From contig WWBZ02000007.1 of the NCBI GenBank assembly GCA_011503125.2, positions 682,001 through 746,000 on the forward strand: a DNA stretch of 64,000 nt, in the 5' to 3' direction. Positions 46,063-58,010 of this stretch are shown piece by piece (position 1 is the first letter of the stretch; each line of letters begins with the position of its first letter). Made by a program: the position numbers and the translations under genes. The stretch comes from Botryosphaeria dothidea (lineage: Eukaryota; Ascomycota; Dothideomycetes; Botryosphaeriales; Botryosphaeriaceae). The notes beneath the pieces were generated by a model that worked only from the letters and a program-made list of their open reading frames with translations, had not been told where the DNA came from and searched no databases.

Positions 46063-47842
46063 GGAAAATGTTAATGACCGGATGTATTGTCGGCGTAGGA
46101 ACGGAGGCGTCGGCCGGCGCGATGGAGCAATCAACCAATTGCGAGCGGGCGTGAGAGCTCACGCCGGGCGGTCAATGGCGCCGTCGATTCGTCATGATTG
46201 GCGATTGCTTAGCTGACGTCGTGTCGGACTTGCGTGATGGAGGGGCCGTGGTGGGTGAGGGCAGCGTGCAGCTGGATAAATCCGACGGCATCGGACGACG
46301 CGAGAGCCTAAGCTTTTTCCGGCCCTGACGCTATGCGGAATTGCCCCGCTGGCCCTCTGGACCCTGCGCCTAAACTGCAAGGCACGCCTCTTGCTGACAT
46401 TCATCCAATTTCGAATCCTCCTTCTTCGCGCTGAAGAGACGCCGAAAATATGTCAGCAGCGTATTGTGCGACCACTGCCTGGACATGCGTAATCCGGATG
46501 CGGATCCAGCGCCCTCCGGTGCTGATAAATCTACAGTCCCTCGCTCTTGCTTATAGCCTGCTATCCGTATGTACCCGCAGCAGCGAATCAAACTCGGCCG
46601 AGAACGGAATCGGTAAGTACTGCTCCAGTGTGTTGTCAGCTACTTTCACCTAAAATACTGCGTTCGCCCACTGTCCAAAAGAAACAGTCTCGGCCTTCCA
46701 TGGCTCTGCAGTTGTCCTCGTGGCCTCTTGGGAACTTACTTGACTTGCTCATTCAGCATGGACGCCGTCTTTAAGACGTTGTGGCTGCTGATGGCTGACC
46801 ATGCTGAAAGTCATGGGGCTAGACGCCACTGAGGTCGTGCGGAACCAGTGAGTTGATTTTGTAGAAGGAGAGCATTCAAAACCTGCCGCTGTAGGCGGCA
46901 ACCCAGTTTCTTAAGAAGGAGGCAGCTCGGCACCCATCGGCTGCGAGCATCGGCAACTCCACTTACGGAAAGATGCCCATTGGTCTTCCGGTTAGGTGGA
47001 GACTTGGTATTTCTACCGAATTTGTAACACGTCAGTGTCTTCAGCTAGCTCCGGACCAGAAGGTTCGGCAGGAAATGTTTGCAGACAGGCAAAACTCATC
47101 AGAAATAATAATAAGAAATTTGCGAGGAGGGATGACCCAGCGAAAGACTTCCGTGATAAGCGCATAGCAATCCTGTATCTTTCATTTCATTCGTCTCTTC
47201 TTGGGGTACCTCATGGACCTGTCTTCGCTCTGAGTCTAGCTAACAAGTGCTACCTTTACTGACTATCGAGCTTACGTAGTCTCCCAAAGAGAAGAATAGG
47301 CTTTTGAAAGCAAGCTTGCTCAGATGCGCAATTGCATACCTTGAACTGACTCACCGGACAGACTCTCTATTCCCAACTCAAACACCTCCTCTCAATACTG
47401 ACTGTCGAGTCGGCCGCGTTAGAGTTTTCAAAAAGTTGCACAAGAGACTGGCTGAGTGTCATCTCTTTATGTCCCCACATGCCAAATTGCGGATTGAAAT
47501 GTCTGGAGCAATCCCGTACTCAACGCACGCCATGTTTTGTCCTCCGGAAACATGTGGGTGAACTTTGGTCTTGGACAACTATTTTGGCGTATGTTAAGGA
47601 GTATTAAAAAAAGCATCGGCCATTCCGAGTTTCCACACGGAGAACAAACAAAAGTTAGTATAGTCCACGGAGATTTCAGTTATGATCGCAAGTGTACCTA
47701 TTGATCCAGTAATTCTGTTCGGTTGGTGAGCTCACACCGTGTGATCTTCAGAAGAGGAGAAGCCATTGAGGAGTTCATTGAAAAAGAACAATATTTTAAT
47801 ATCACATCATTATCGGTCATTTCCCATTTAATCAGATAGGCC
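46063..47842. other. Intergenic, no gene firmly seen
   Basis: About 1.8 kb between the nitroreductase start and the stop of the NAD(P)HX epimerase gene, both on minus. A minus-strand frame at 46370-46591 ending in YFRRLFSAKKEDSKLDECQQEACLAV looks mildly protein-like but lacks support. Confidence 0.5.
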
Positions 47843-48956
47843 TCAAAGCTTCTGGCCCTCAGCAGGCACCTCAACTACCTGATCGAGACCCTCATAAGGC
47901 GGAATATCAAGACCGTACTTCTCGGCTACGGACTTACTCAAGAACCTGTTCAAACCAGATCAGTATTTTACGCACAAGAAAAATGCTCCGTAGAAACATT
48001 CAAAATGCAATGGAGCCAACTCACCTTCCTCCAAGGAAATGCCTTCCCTTAAACCACTTCACCAAAGGCTTCGGAGCAGTCAAGCTGATCAGAGCTGGGG
48101 GATTGAAGCCTTTTCCGGGACCCGAGTCAGGAGGGCCGGTCTCGATGTTCCAGCTTGAAGGGGCGTCGACGGCTAACACAGGCACCTTGGTGTCCCGCAG
48201 GGCCTCAATGACTTTGGGGAACGGTTCGCGGACCTCGCCGCTGAAGCTGAAGCCTGAAATTTGGTCAGTATGTACCAGGTGGGAATAATCATGACGAGTT
48301 GAGAAATGAAGGAAGGCGAATCAAGCTAGTGCAGCGATGCTTGAGCACAGAAATTGGGCACCGGGCTATACCGAAGATTGCATCAACGACATGGTCGGCA
48401 GCACCGAGCGCGGCGTCAAAGTCGTCGGCGAAGGGAACATCTAGATCTTCTAGCTGCTTCTTGAGGCGCTTCTTGCTGTCAGATATCATATCGATGGCCT
48501 TAATAAGTCTCAAAGCGCACCTGATAGAGCTCATTCTTGCTCTGCTTGGGATAGTAGACAGTGGGTTGGTAGCCGTAGTGCCATAGGTGACGAGCCGCAA
48601 CGAGACCATCTCCGCCTACGATTGATGAGCACAACTGCGTGGTAAAATCCACATGGGTGAGTGATACCGTTGTTGCCGGGCCCACAGGCCACCAGAATGC
48701 GCTTGCCTTGGCTCAAGGGATGCAGTTTGAACACTGCAATTTCCTTAGCATATATGACGGGCGACGCTATAGTGCTGAGAGATTACCAGCCTGGGAGACC
48801 GAGAGACCTGCCAGCTCCATCAGTTGATCAATGGAGAAGGCGCCGGTGCTCATGAGCTCCTTGTCGAGCTCCGCAGCATTCTTCGCGGAAAGAGTCTGGG
48901 AGAATGGTGAGCATTAATCGAGGCAGATGCACGATTCCACTCACTCTGAGCGTCAT
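47843..48956 (-). CDS. NAD(P)H-hydrate epimerase (YjeF N-terminal domain)
   Basis: Repairs damaged NAD(P)H by epimerising R-NAD(P)HX to the S form for the dehydratase. Seven exons on minus: 48956-48945, 48895-48787, 48733-48668, 48615-48521, 48468-48372, 48253-48025, 47945-47843. They sum to 711 nt, 236 residues, the usual length of the family. Motifs: [30 protein letters not shown] at the N-terminus, [16 protein letters not shown] (58-73) split by a phase-1 intron, [52 protein letters not shown] with the catalytic Asp, [25 protein letters not shown]. Start exon encodes only MTLR. For exon 5 I use the acceptor before CGCCTCAAG; an acceptor 3 nt earlier adds Lys. Divergent from the bS16 gene. 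Confidence 0.95.
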
Positions 48957-49370
48957 CACTAACTTCCTAGCGGTCCTGAACATTAACCCTGGGAAAGTGG
49001 GAGAGATGTCGGTGCTCTGCGTGGAAGGCGGGCGAAGGCGGGCACGCATAGCGATTACATCACAGCGCGTGGATCATGTCAGCGTTCCCGAAAAGGAAAG
49101 CATGATGATCCAAATCTGCAAATCCATGTATCCTCCACAAGCGCATAAGCCTCCCAGATCCACCACTAACCCTTGATCTTCCCCTAATACCGCCCTCCTG
49201 AAGTCTCACGTGTGGAAGCGTTGCGACCATCCCCGCGCCGCCGCAACAGCACGGATCCCTGTCCATCGGCAAAACGTTCCGCCGCGTCTTGAGAAATCGT
49301 CGGACTGGGGAACCGCATTGCGTGCATCGGTCATAGCAGACCATCTCGTCGTCGCCCACCACCGCCCACC
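48957..49370. promoter_or_regulatory. Divergent promoter of the epimerase and bS16m genes
   Basis: 414 bp between two start codons facing apart. No gene fits inside. No specific binding site was identified. Confidence 0.6.
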
Positions 49371-50113
49371 ATGGTCCTCAAGATCCGACTGGCGCGCTTC
49401 GGCAAGCGGCACGCTCCCTTTTACAACATTGTGGTCGCCCATGCCCGGTAAGCGATTGGCCCCGCAGAAAGACTTCCGGAAGAAAGAGCTTCGCCGCTGA
49501 CAATTGAGCTGCGTTTAGGACGGCAAGAGACAGCAAGCCGCTCGAAGTGCTCGGTATGCATAAACCCCACCCTTAAAGTTATCCATGACTGGCGTTGAGC
49601 TTGGAAGAATTGGATTGACTGGAGCACATCGAACCGAGGACAATGGATGGAGCGAGAAGCGCCGCATAGAGGAAAACATAATGGACGAATCACTGACGGT
49701 GCAATCCGCAAAGGCACTTACGATCCGATTCCTAAAGTCGCGAGACCAGGCGATCCCAACGGCCGGCCGTACAAGGACATCAAGTTGGACAGGTCGCGTG
49801 CGCAGTACTGGCTTGGTGTTGGCGCGCAACCGAGCGATACCTGCTGGAGGCTGCTTTCTATGGTACGTCAATTTCAACTATTTGGTTCCGGGGAATGGGC
49901 GGTATTGAGAGACCTCAGGGAATGCCAAACGAGCAGGCAGGCAACATACTTTTTGGCTCGACGCATTTTGGAGGCTGACGAGTTTTTTTTATGCAGGCTG
50001 GCCTGCTCGAGCCGAAGTACCGCGTCGGTCAAGTCCAAGAGCAAGTTGCGAAGGCGGACGCGCAGCACAAGCAGAATCCTTACAAAGATCCTACACCAGT
50101 CGAGAGCTCATAA
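49371..50113 (+). CDS. Mitochondrial small-subunit ribosomal protein bS16m
   Basis: Component of the mitoribosome small subunit. Four exons, 49371-49447, 49519-49553, 49714-49862 and 49997-50113, give 125 residues. The N-terminus [38 protein letters not shown] is the S16 signature, followed by TYDPIPK, then GDPNGRPYKDIKLDRSRAQYWLGVGAQPSD and LLSMAGLLEPKY. The 30-residue C-terminal tail is charged (VQEQVAKADAQHKQNPYKDPTPVESS). Exon 2 is only 35 nt. The protein has no cleavable presequence of obvious type; bS16m often starts directly like its bacterial form. Divergent from the epimerase gene. Confidence 0.97.
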
Positions 50114-50511
50114 GGAGTGTATAACCGCGGAGGGCGGAGGGTTGTTCTAATGGGAAGAACGACGTGTTTCAAGCGGGAATGGTTTGCATATGGGTCTGGC
50201 GTTAGGGAAAATATTGGCTTCATTAGCCTGAAGGGGGACTTTACGTTGTTTGCTGCGTCAAAAGATGCAGTTGTACCAATACCATGTACAGAAAAAGAAA
50301 AGACATCATCGAGACCATGGACTAGTATTCATATTGCTTGCTGCTCACAATTGAGTATTCTCTGCCTTTCATATAAAGTCAAATAGGACTCGAAATCGAA
50401 TGAATGCTAACCACTCGCTCTATGCACCTTCCAAGACTCCAATAGTAGAGAAACAAAAAAGATAGGCTAGAAGTCTACATTGTCTCCACCATCTTACCAC
50501 TATCGTCCCCC
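50114..50511. other. Convergent 3' region
   Basis: About 400 bp between the bS16m stop and the stop of the amino acid transporter gene. No gene seen. Confidence 0.6.
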
Positions 50512-52370
50512 TTAGTGCGCCGCAATCAAAAACGTGTTCGTTCCCAAACAAACAACCATGACGAACAGGCCGTAAATGGACAAGGCCAAACTCAATCTCC
50601 TCAATAATCCTCTCCGGAAATCCCTGGTCTTCGTTGCCAACGTTCTCAGCAGAAGGCCTGACTCCGTCATGTTCTCCTCGTCTCCGGAGTTGTATCCTTC
50701 CTCATCGTCCTCGTCTTTCAGGAGGCGCTGATGGTGAGGACTATCGGGAGAGGAGATCTTGTAGTAGAAGATGCCGGGCAAGATAAAGCTGATGGCCGTA
50801 CTGCCAGTGCTGCCGACATATGCAAGAACCTTTTCGAGCGAAGAGACAGTCATGGCCGTAATATAGCTGAGCACGATGATAATAGTAGTGATGATGGCGA
50901 AGCGGAGCTCGCTCATCGGCTCGGCCTTCGGTTGAAGGGGCGCAATGGGTCCACTATTGGGTTTGGGGGGACTAAGAAGAGGAGCACTGTGCTCGCGCGA
51001 GGGAGACGTCTCAGTGGTGCTCGTACGAGAAGATTTCGGCGTGCGTTGGGGCCGCCAGCTGATTACAGCGTCGATGGAAGCTCGGCAAGGGTGTACTTGC
51101 AGAGGGTAAGAGAACATGACGAGAATGACGATGGCCAGGCGACCAATAGTGGAGGCGGCTGACGGTGCATCTAAAAAAACGTTAGAAGAGCGGATAATGA
51201 ATAATGCCGTGTGTACTTACACATGCTCACGATATTGCCCCCAACTTTGTCACCGTATGAGAGATAACCAGTGATTCCAACAAGAATATAGAGAAAGCAA
51301 GCCAGGCCAATGCTGGCACCAACCACAGAAGTAGTCCGGAAGTGGGAGTTGTCGAAGATTTCGTTCAGAATCGAAAACATCTGGTTTGGTCAGTGTCTGA
51401 TATGCGACAGAAAGACGTGTTAACTCACATTCTGGTGACATGTGTATGCAAACACTATGACTGGGAAGACGGAGAGAGCAGCTACGGGGCCGGACCATGC
51501 GATAACGTGGACTTCGCCACGGTCTGCCATGGTGTCTCCCTTGAAGAAATGAGCGAGAACCAGAATTACGAGATAGGTGATCGAAATCAGGGCTATCACG
51601 CTGGTATATTTGAGAGAATCGAGACGACGAAGGAAAGACAAAGGAATGACAATCAGCCTGTGGACTTGTTAGCGAACCTCCCCACGTCCGAAGCAAGCCC
51701 ATATATGAACAGGGCTAGGGCAAGACGCACATGAATGCTGTAACCCAGAACTGGCGATCGACCAGAAATCCGACTTCTCCAGCAGAGTCACTGAACCCTC
51801 TCACGACTCCGGGCATGAGATCTCCAATAATGATCAGATAGCTCACTCCAACGCCAAAACATTTAATAGCGATCGCACCGTCGAATACAACGGCGGCATT
51901 TGGGTAGGTGATCTTCGAGAGCGAGGCAAAGGACGCGGTTCCGCGGTCGAGGTATTTCGCGCATCGAGTTTGGAGGTAGAGGCCGAAACCTGCCGTGAGG
52001 CCTGCCCATACGATCACGCAGCAGCCTAGCAGTATGCCCATTTGCGAAAGGGCGTGCGGCATGGCCAGCAGACCCGCACCCAGGACTAGACCATAGCGCA
52101 AACGTCAGCATTTATTTCCTTTCCTATCTGAGAGAGCCGTGAGGGGAGCGCACTTGTGTTGACTAGGTTGATGACGCTGCTGGCCCAGGTCGCTTGCCCT
52201 GCGAAGCCGACGTCACGTTTGCCATGGCGCGAGCTACAGCGATCTATGTTAGCTGAGTCGCAAACGCAGCAGGACGGGCATACGAACCGTCTGCCTCGGT
52301 GGGACGCCGCGCTGGCAGGCCTGTCCTCGTGCTCGGAGGGTCCAGCGCTTATCGCCGCGTAGGTAGCCAT
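50512..52370 (-). CDS. Vacuolar amino acid transporter (AAAP family, Avt type)
   Basis: Proton/amino acid antiporter or exporter, most likely in the vacuolar membrane. Six exons on minus: 52370-52288, 52233-52154, 52085-51731, 51657-51429, 51380-51221, 51170-50512, total 521 residues. N-terminal 35 residues are polar; then ATWASSVINLVNTILGAGLLAMPHALSQMG marks the first helix with the AAAP signature. The other helices include GLTAGFGLYLQ, VVFDGAIAIKCFGVGVSYLIIIGDLMPG, FWVTAFMLIVIPLSFLRRLDSLKYTS, VHVIAWSGPVAALSVFPVIVFAYTCHQNMFSILNE and ILVGITGYLSYGDKVGGNI. A Ser/Pro-rich cytosolic loop (about residues 330-370) precedes SLEKVLAYVGSTGSTAISFILPGIFY. About 11 membrane spans in all. The long loop and short N-terminus suggest the Avt5/6/7 branch, not Avt1. 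Substrate not deducible. Confidence 0.95.
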
Positions 52371-52703
52371 GTCGGAACGGGAGAGTGGTGGTCCAGGAGG
52401 TGTCGCGCAGAAGGGGCGGTTCAGCCGGTGGTGCACACCTCATTAACGATCAAGTCATTAAGAAGGAAATGCGACGAGGACAGAGTGCGGCAACGCTGGT
52501 GGTGGTAGCGATCAGTAGCGTTAAAGCTGTAGGGTCTTGCGTGCGAGCGGAGCGGAGGTGTCATCGGGCAAGCCGGCGCAGGCCGCACGACACTGCCGCG
52601 GATCATCCCGTAGCCCGTAGCCCAGGGTTCTCTTGCCCTATCCGGCGGCTGCACCTAAACATCACCTCCAGCCCTACTGCTTGCTCCGCACACCCACCCC
52701 ACT
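52371..52703. promoter_or_regulatory. Divergent promoter of the transporter and dynactin genes
   Basis: 333 bp between facing-apart starts; no gene inside. The transporter frame is open upstream to 52436, but the conserved start is 52370. Confidence 0.55.
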
Positions 52704-53390
52704 ATGGCCGACGACTTGGACGAAGTACTCCTGCAGACGCTGGACATGCTCGAGTGGCGTCTTCGCCGTCTCGAATTTGTCCTCAGTGGCCACGTTCCGC
52801 CCGAACACCAGCAGGCCGACGCGCCAGTCGTGTCCCGTCTACAGAAGCTCGAAAGCCGTCTATCAAATCTGGCAAGCAATTCCCGCGCCATCAACGATAT
52901 CCTCCAGCTTCGTAAGCACAGATGTCTTCCGCGCGATATATTTGCCAGCTTTACCTAACTTCGGTCAGAATCCAAACACGCCGATATCTTCGCTCCGACC
53001 GAACAGCCTGCACGCCCTCAACCTAGCAGCATTGACGACCCCACACCCGAGATCAAACTCGGGACCATTCTTACCGAGGCTCCTGCATTCCCTGCCACTG
53101 CCTCACAGTTGACATCACTGCATGACCTTCCGCTACCGCCAACGGAGTCCTTCACGTCCTTGGTTGCGCTTTCGCCGCGCATCGCCCAACTAGAACAGAA
53201 CCAGCTCGCCCAAGCACAAGAGATTTCAGACCTAAGGAAGAAGAGCGGGAAGGCAGTTCTCCGATGGCATGAAGTTATGGTGCTGGGGCAAGGTAGATGC
53301 TGGGCTGAGTGGGATTCGCGTGTCCGACAGGCAGAGAGGGATGTTCGCAGGGAAGAGATCAAGATCGAGCGAGAAGCTGGTGGAGCATGA
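52704..53390 (+). CDS. Dynactin p24-like subunit (RO10/DCTN3 type), 209 aa
   Basis: Two exons, 52704-52911 and 52969-53390, intron 57 nt. N-terminus MADDLDEVLLQTLDMLEWRLRRLEFVLSGH is the characteristic start of the p24 subunit of the dynactin shoulder complex, known in Neurospora as RO10 and required for nuclear distribution. Then SRLQKLESRLSNLASNSRAINDILQL continues a coiled coil; a Pro-rich linker (PTEQPARPQP) follows. The second half is again helical (ALSPRIAQLEQNQLAQAQEISDLRKKSGKAVLRWHEVMVLGQGRCWAEWDSRVRQAERDVRREEIK), typical for the family. No catalytic domain. Assignment rests on the N-terminal motif, the length and the coiled-coil pattern. Confidence 0.85.
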
Positions 53391-55103
53391 GCTCATTCAA
53401 GACCAGCATGGTCGAAATTCATGAACAACGGTTGGTTTGTGGGGCCAGCTCTGAGCAAAGAGGTCGCGTGCCTCATACGCACAGGTACTCATCGATTGAA
53501 ACTTTGCTTGTGGCTGGAACAATGGCCATGCTCTGCATCAAACATGCAGTGCCCACACGGAAGTGCAGAGGCCGTAATGCACGGTTGTGGGGAGGCATAA
53601 TGAGGAGAAGAGGTGGCGGACGCAAACATCTGATCCGGCCATTCCTCGCAGAATGCCCTAGACACGCCGGTGAGACAGCACATGTGGCCAGGCTTGCCGA
53701 GGAATGGACAGAATCTAAAAGACCTTCGCAGCGCCAATGTGGCTAATAGAAGCTATGTTCATGTAGCTTAGGTATATAAGATGTCTATGACAATATAAAT
53801 ATACACGATGGCAGCACTTGCATGGTTCCCTGCCAGGATTCAGGCGCGAATGCGGCGACACCAGTTCAGAGCAGACATGCACGCGCCCTGTTTCCTGGAA
53901 TTCGGCGGCCGCGGAACCGGCTGTGCCCGGCGCTGGAACGTATGACGAAATGCACAGGGCGGGAATGCGCGGTTCTTCAGCAGCCCGGTCTGGCGTTGCT
54001 GTGACGGGCAAGACGGCCGACCGACAAGCTTTTCTGATGCTCGCAGGGAGGCGAAGCTTGAGGGTTAGGAAGCCAGTTAGAGGGCAGTCTGCGGCGTGGA
54101 TGAGGTGGTGATGTCGTGTGCGGCGGTCTGGTCGTGGTGGAGCGGGTTTCGCGCGCAGGGCACGGGCGCAATGGCGGAGGCGAGACGTTGCGGGACCGTT
54201 TCATCCTTTTTGATTGACAAGCAGTGCTGCCCCATCGGGCGATTGAGGGATCAGCAGCCGTCGCATGGGCCAGCGCCTAACGGCAGCTAGGGAAATGGTG
54301 AGGCTGGTGCGGGAGATGACAAGAAGGCGACAAATTTCGGACTCGTGGGCGGCGCGCTCAGTGCGACAGCCGGGCGCCAGGCTGCGCAGCTGTCTCGCAT
54401 TACGCGACAGCGGCCAACGTGTCCCGGGCCGGGCGCAGCCAGCGCTGGAGAGGCGGGCGGCCCCAAGACCCCTTTGGGCAGCGCGCGCAAGCGCTCTCAA
54501 CCATTGCACGACGTGGCGGTGCAGGAATCTCATACGATCCACTCGATGGCCGGCAGGTTGAGGCAGGCAGAGGATAGCGATCGGTGCTGCAATAAAGACA
54601 GAGCCAGCGAGGGCTCCCCGCACCGCTTGATTGCGCGCGCGCGTCAGGTAAATTAGTGGACAAAAGCGCTTGATCGCTGCAGCTTCGGCGCCTGTGCTCG
54701 GGCCCGTGCGAAACAACGCCGCGCCGCTCTCCTATCGCTGCGTCCTCTCCAGAGACACGCCTCGACCCCGACGATCCGGAGCCTCTCTCACCATCCAACT
54801 GAAGTCTCGCTCTCGCCCGCGGCTGCGACCTCCACTCCCGCAACAAGACGCGCGCCGCGCACCCGCCGTGAACGCTGCTCGGCCCGCCATCGAGGCTCCG
54901 CTTTCTCCATTCCCCGTCGCATCTCGTAGGGCCAGGCGCCTAACCACCCTCATTCGCTATTCTCCTCACTGCCGCTCTCTTGACTTCCTCCTCTTCTCCC
55001 ACACTCAGTCCACGCCCGCGCAGCATTCCCTGCTCTCCCGCCGTCCGCCTCGCGACCGCAGCGCCAGATCCTCCGCGTCCACTCCGCCTGCTCCGCCACC
55101 TAA
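53391..55103. other. Intergenic, leader of SHO1 at the right end
   Basis: About 1.7 kb. From 54700 to 55100 it is C/T-rich, the likely promoter and 5' leader of SHO1. The left part has no supported gene; overlapping GC-rich frames at 54200-54850 are on both strands. Confidence 0.55.
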
Positions 55104-56190
55104 ATGCCCTCGCTCGAGTCGCCCAACAGTCTTAAGAAGATGAATTACGGCGCCCGCAACCGCTTTAGCCTCGACAACATCCTCGGCGACCCCTTCGCCC
55201 TGTCGACCGTCTCCATCAGCATTGTGAGTCGCCTGCCCTGCGCGCCACTTGCGCCCTGCCCCGATGCTGACAGTCGCACACAGCTCGCATGGATCATCGC
55301 CTTCGTCGGCTCCATCATCGGTGCTCTCCATGGCGACTTTCCTAACTACACCTGGTGGGCCTTGGTCTACTACTTCTGCTGCATTGTCGGTGTTGTCATT
55401 GTAGTCGGCTCCCAGGCTGAGGATACCTACCATGTCGCGGTATGAAGCCCGCGTCGCAATTCCCCGCGCTTGTTGTCGAGCCTAACGCTTCAAACAGGTC
55501 TCCAGCTACCTCGCCGCAGGCCTTGTCTTTACCAGCTCCGCCGTGAATGCGACCGTCTACCAGAATGACAGTGCGAAGGAGGCCGCCGCCGCCGGTTACA
55601 TCCTACTCTCCATGGTCGCCGTAAGTTCCGAATTGCTGGACGCCTTAAGATCCTCGACCTAACAGCGACAGATTATCTGGATCTTCTACTTTGGTTCGCA
55701 GCCCTCGGCCTCGCACCGCACTTTTGTCGACTCTTTTGCGCTGAACAAGGAAGGCCACTCGGCGCGCAACTCTCGCCCGATGTCAAACAACTACAGTGCT
55801 CGCCCGCAGACCTCGGTTACCCAGCAGCAGCCCCAGATGTACACGTCGGCCCAGCTCAATGGCTTCGAGACCTCCTCCCCGGTGTCCGGCTACCACGGTG
55901 GTCCCGCTGGTGCGGCCGAGCGCAACTCCACGATGCCTCGCTTCGGTAACGGCATGAACGGCTCGATCAACACGAACCCGCAACAGCCCGAGGCCGACGC
56001 GCCCACAGAATATCCGTACCGCGCCAAGGCTATCTACAGCTACGAGGCCAACCCCGAAGATGCGAACGAGATTAGCTTCTCCAAGCACGAGATCCTCGAG
56101 GTGTCGGATGTGAGTGGACGCTGGTGGCAGGCCAGGAAGCAGACGGGTGAGACCGGCATTGCGCCCAGCAACTATCTCATCTTGCTATAG
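55104..56190 (+). CDS. SHO1: Osmosensor Sho1 (four-span membrane protein with SH3 domain)
   Basis: Plasma-membrane adaptor of the HOG MAP-kinase pathway. Exons 55104-55223, 55284-55439, 55498-55620, 55672-56190 give 305 residues. Four hydrophobic spans: [64 protein letters not shown] and [17 protein letters not shown]. The polar linker (about 140-245) is Ser/Gln-rich and disordered. The C-terminal SH3 domain is clear: [59 protein letters not shown]. The start could also be MNYGARNRF at 55140, closer to the usual Sho1 N-terminus; the longer form is given because it is open. Introns 60, 58 and 51 nt. Confidence 0.97.
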
Positions 56191-57995
56191 ATGCACAGGA
56201 TTCACTCACGCTTGGGACGACTGCTTTTCCTTCCTTTCTTGCTGCACGGATGCCTGGCTTAGGTTTTATTTTCTGGGACGCCCGAGCCCTTCACCTTCTG
56301 GAGACCGTTCACGCTCCGGCTCGGATCGATCCTGCGATTGGATTCGGCTCGTGGGTTCGTCTTTGGACAAAAGCGTGTTGGAACCCGGGAGACCCTTTTG
56401 CGCCGCTAGATACCCGTTCTCTTTTCCTGATATTCCCGCTGGCTTGGGCTTTTTACAAAAATGGGTAACAGAACTCGGTTCTAATCACACCGACCACAAC
56501 CACTCGTTCAACACCGTCAACTCGGATTCGGCAATGAAAATTCCTTTACCCATGGATACACTAAATCCTCTACGACGAATCATGCCACGCGCTACACTCG
56601 CCTGCGAAACCCCGCCTCTGGGCCATCCAAGCGTTGCGGGCCTCCCCAATCCTTTACTGTACCCGGATGAACGATGTCGTCTGATCCATATTGACGACAA
56701 CAGGATCCTGGTCTTCTTGAGTCTTTTTTTCCCTTTTCTTGGTTTTTGTTGAAGATGTGCGTTCACGGGATGGGTTATATCCGGGAATTGAGTTTTTCTT
56801 GCTGCACAGTGCCGTTAGCAGTGATTGCCTTCCCTTTTCCTTACATTTTGTTTTGCACTTGCGCTCCAAACATCTGCATGGCGTTGCTGTGACTGAACGC
56901 GTCTCAATCCATTTTGGAGTTGAGACCACGGAGACCCACGCTGCTGCGGCTCTGAAACGGCCTTTCTCTGCTGATGTTATCCAATCCGCCTATCACACCT
57001 TCCCTCCGGCGACTTCATGTTTTTACCATTCACATGTAACTGCTTCAACTCCGACCCCCGGAAAACATCCGTTGTGAAGGCAAAGGAAGGGAAAAGGGGA
57101 AGGATAGTGGATCAAAAATTGGCGTAGGCGAGAAGAATTGGATGCCTGAGTTTTCAGTACGAAGGAGAAAGAGCCTCTTTTCTTAATGTATTTGGAATTT
57201 TGATGAGTTTTGCATTGACGGTGAAGATGGCATATCCATGGGAAAGTATTTCGAATCAACATGCCCAGCCAGCCATTTCGGCTGAACAATTTCGGTGCAT
57301 CTTTTTCTCCTCCCAAGCCTTGGGCTTTCATGCGCATCTTCGCAATTTACGTCATTCTCATTCTACCTGAGTGGCAGCATGACTACTGCTCTACTATTGA
57401 CCGGTAGTCTTCTTACGCAACGTGAGGGGAGGAGACTGAAGGAGGAGTCCGGATACGTCTCCGGATTGTGGAATCGCCTCAGCTGGCACGTCATGGTCGA
57501 TAGGTTTGTGACTGTCAACCCCCTGTCCTGCCGCATGTAACGAGCGCAACACGCCCTCCGACCTGAGCCCACGCGCAACACACGGCGGTCACCTATCTAC
57601 TGACCGGCAGACCTGGAACCATGGACTCGGGTCGTGGGTCGACGGTCCACCTACACGCGGCCATGGAAAAGGCGGCATCCTTGCCTCAGGTCCGTTTCAG
57701 CCCTACCGCAGCACGCGCCTTTTCCATCCTGTCGGCGGTCGATCATATCACGAGCGAGGGAGAGAAGAAAAAGGAAGGCCGTTGTACCTGCGTCATGTAC
57801 GTCCTGGGGTTGATATTGCGAGGGGGATGCTTGAGGGGTGGCGGGTTGCGGGTTGCTCGGAGTGTGGACATGCCGAGAATACACACGCATACAGACGGGA
57901 TTTCCTTAAAGGAACGGTAATGAGCGTTCGGAGGGATGGGTCCGGATGGGTCGGAGACTGGCCGGCCGTTCGTGGTGGTGGTGGCGCGGTTCGTA

Positions 57996-58010
57996 TTTTT
58001 TTTTTTTTTT
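57996..58010. repeat. Poly-T run of 15
   Basis: Fifteen consecutive T in intergenic DNA. Not a terminator of any gene identified here. Confidence 0.9.

Noticed and set aside
46370..46591. 73-codon minus-strand frame with a mildly protein-like end
   Set aside because: No start or exon model fits and no family is recognisable; kept only as a remark in the intergenic entry.
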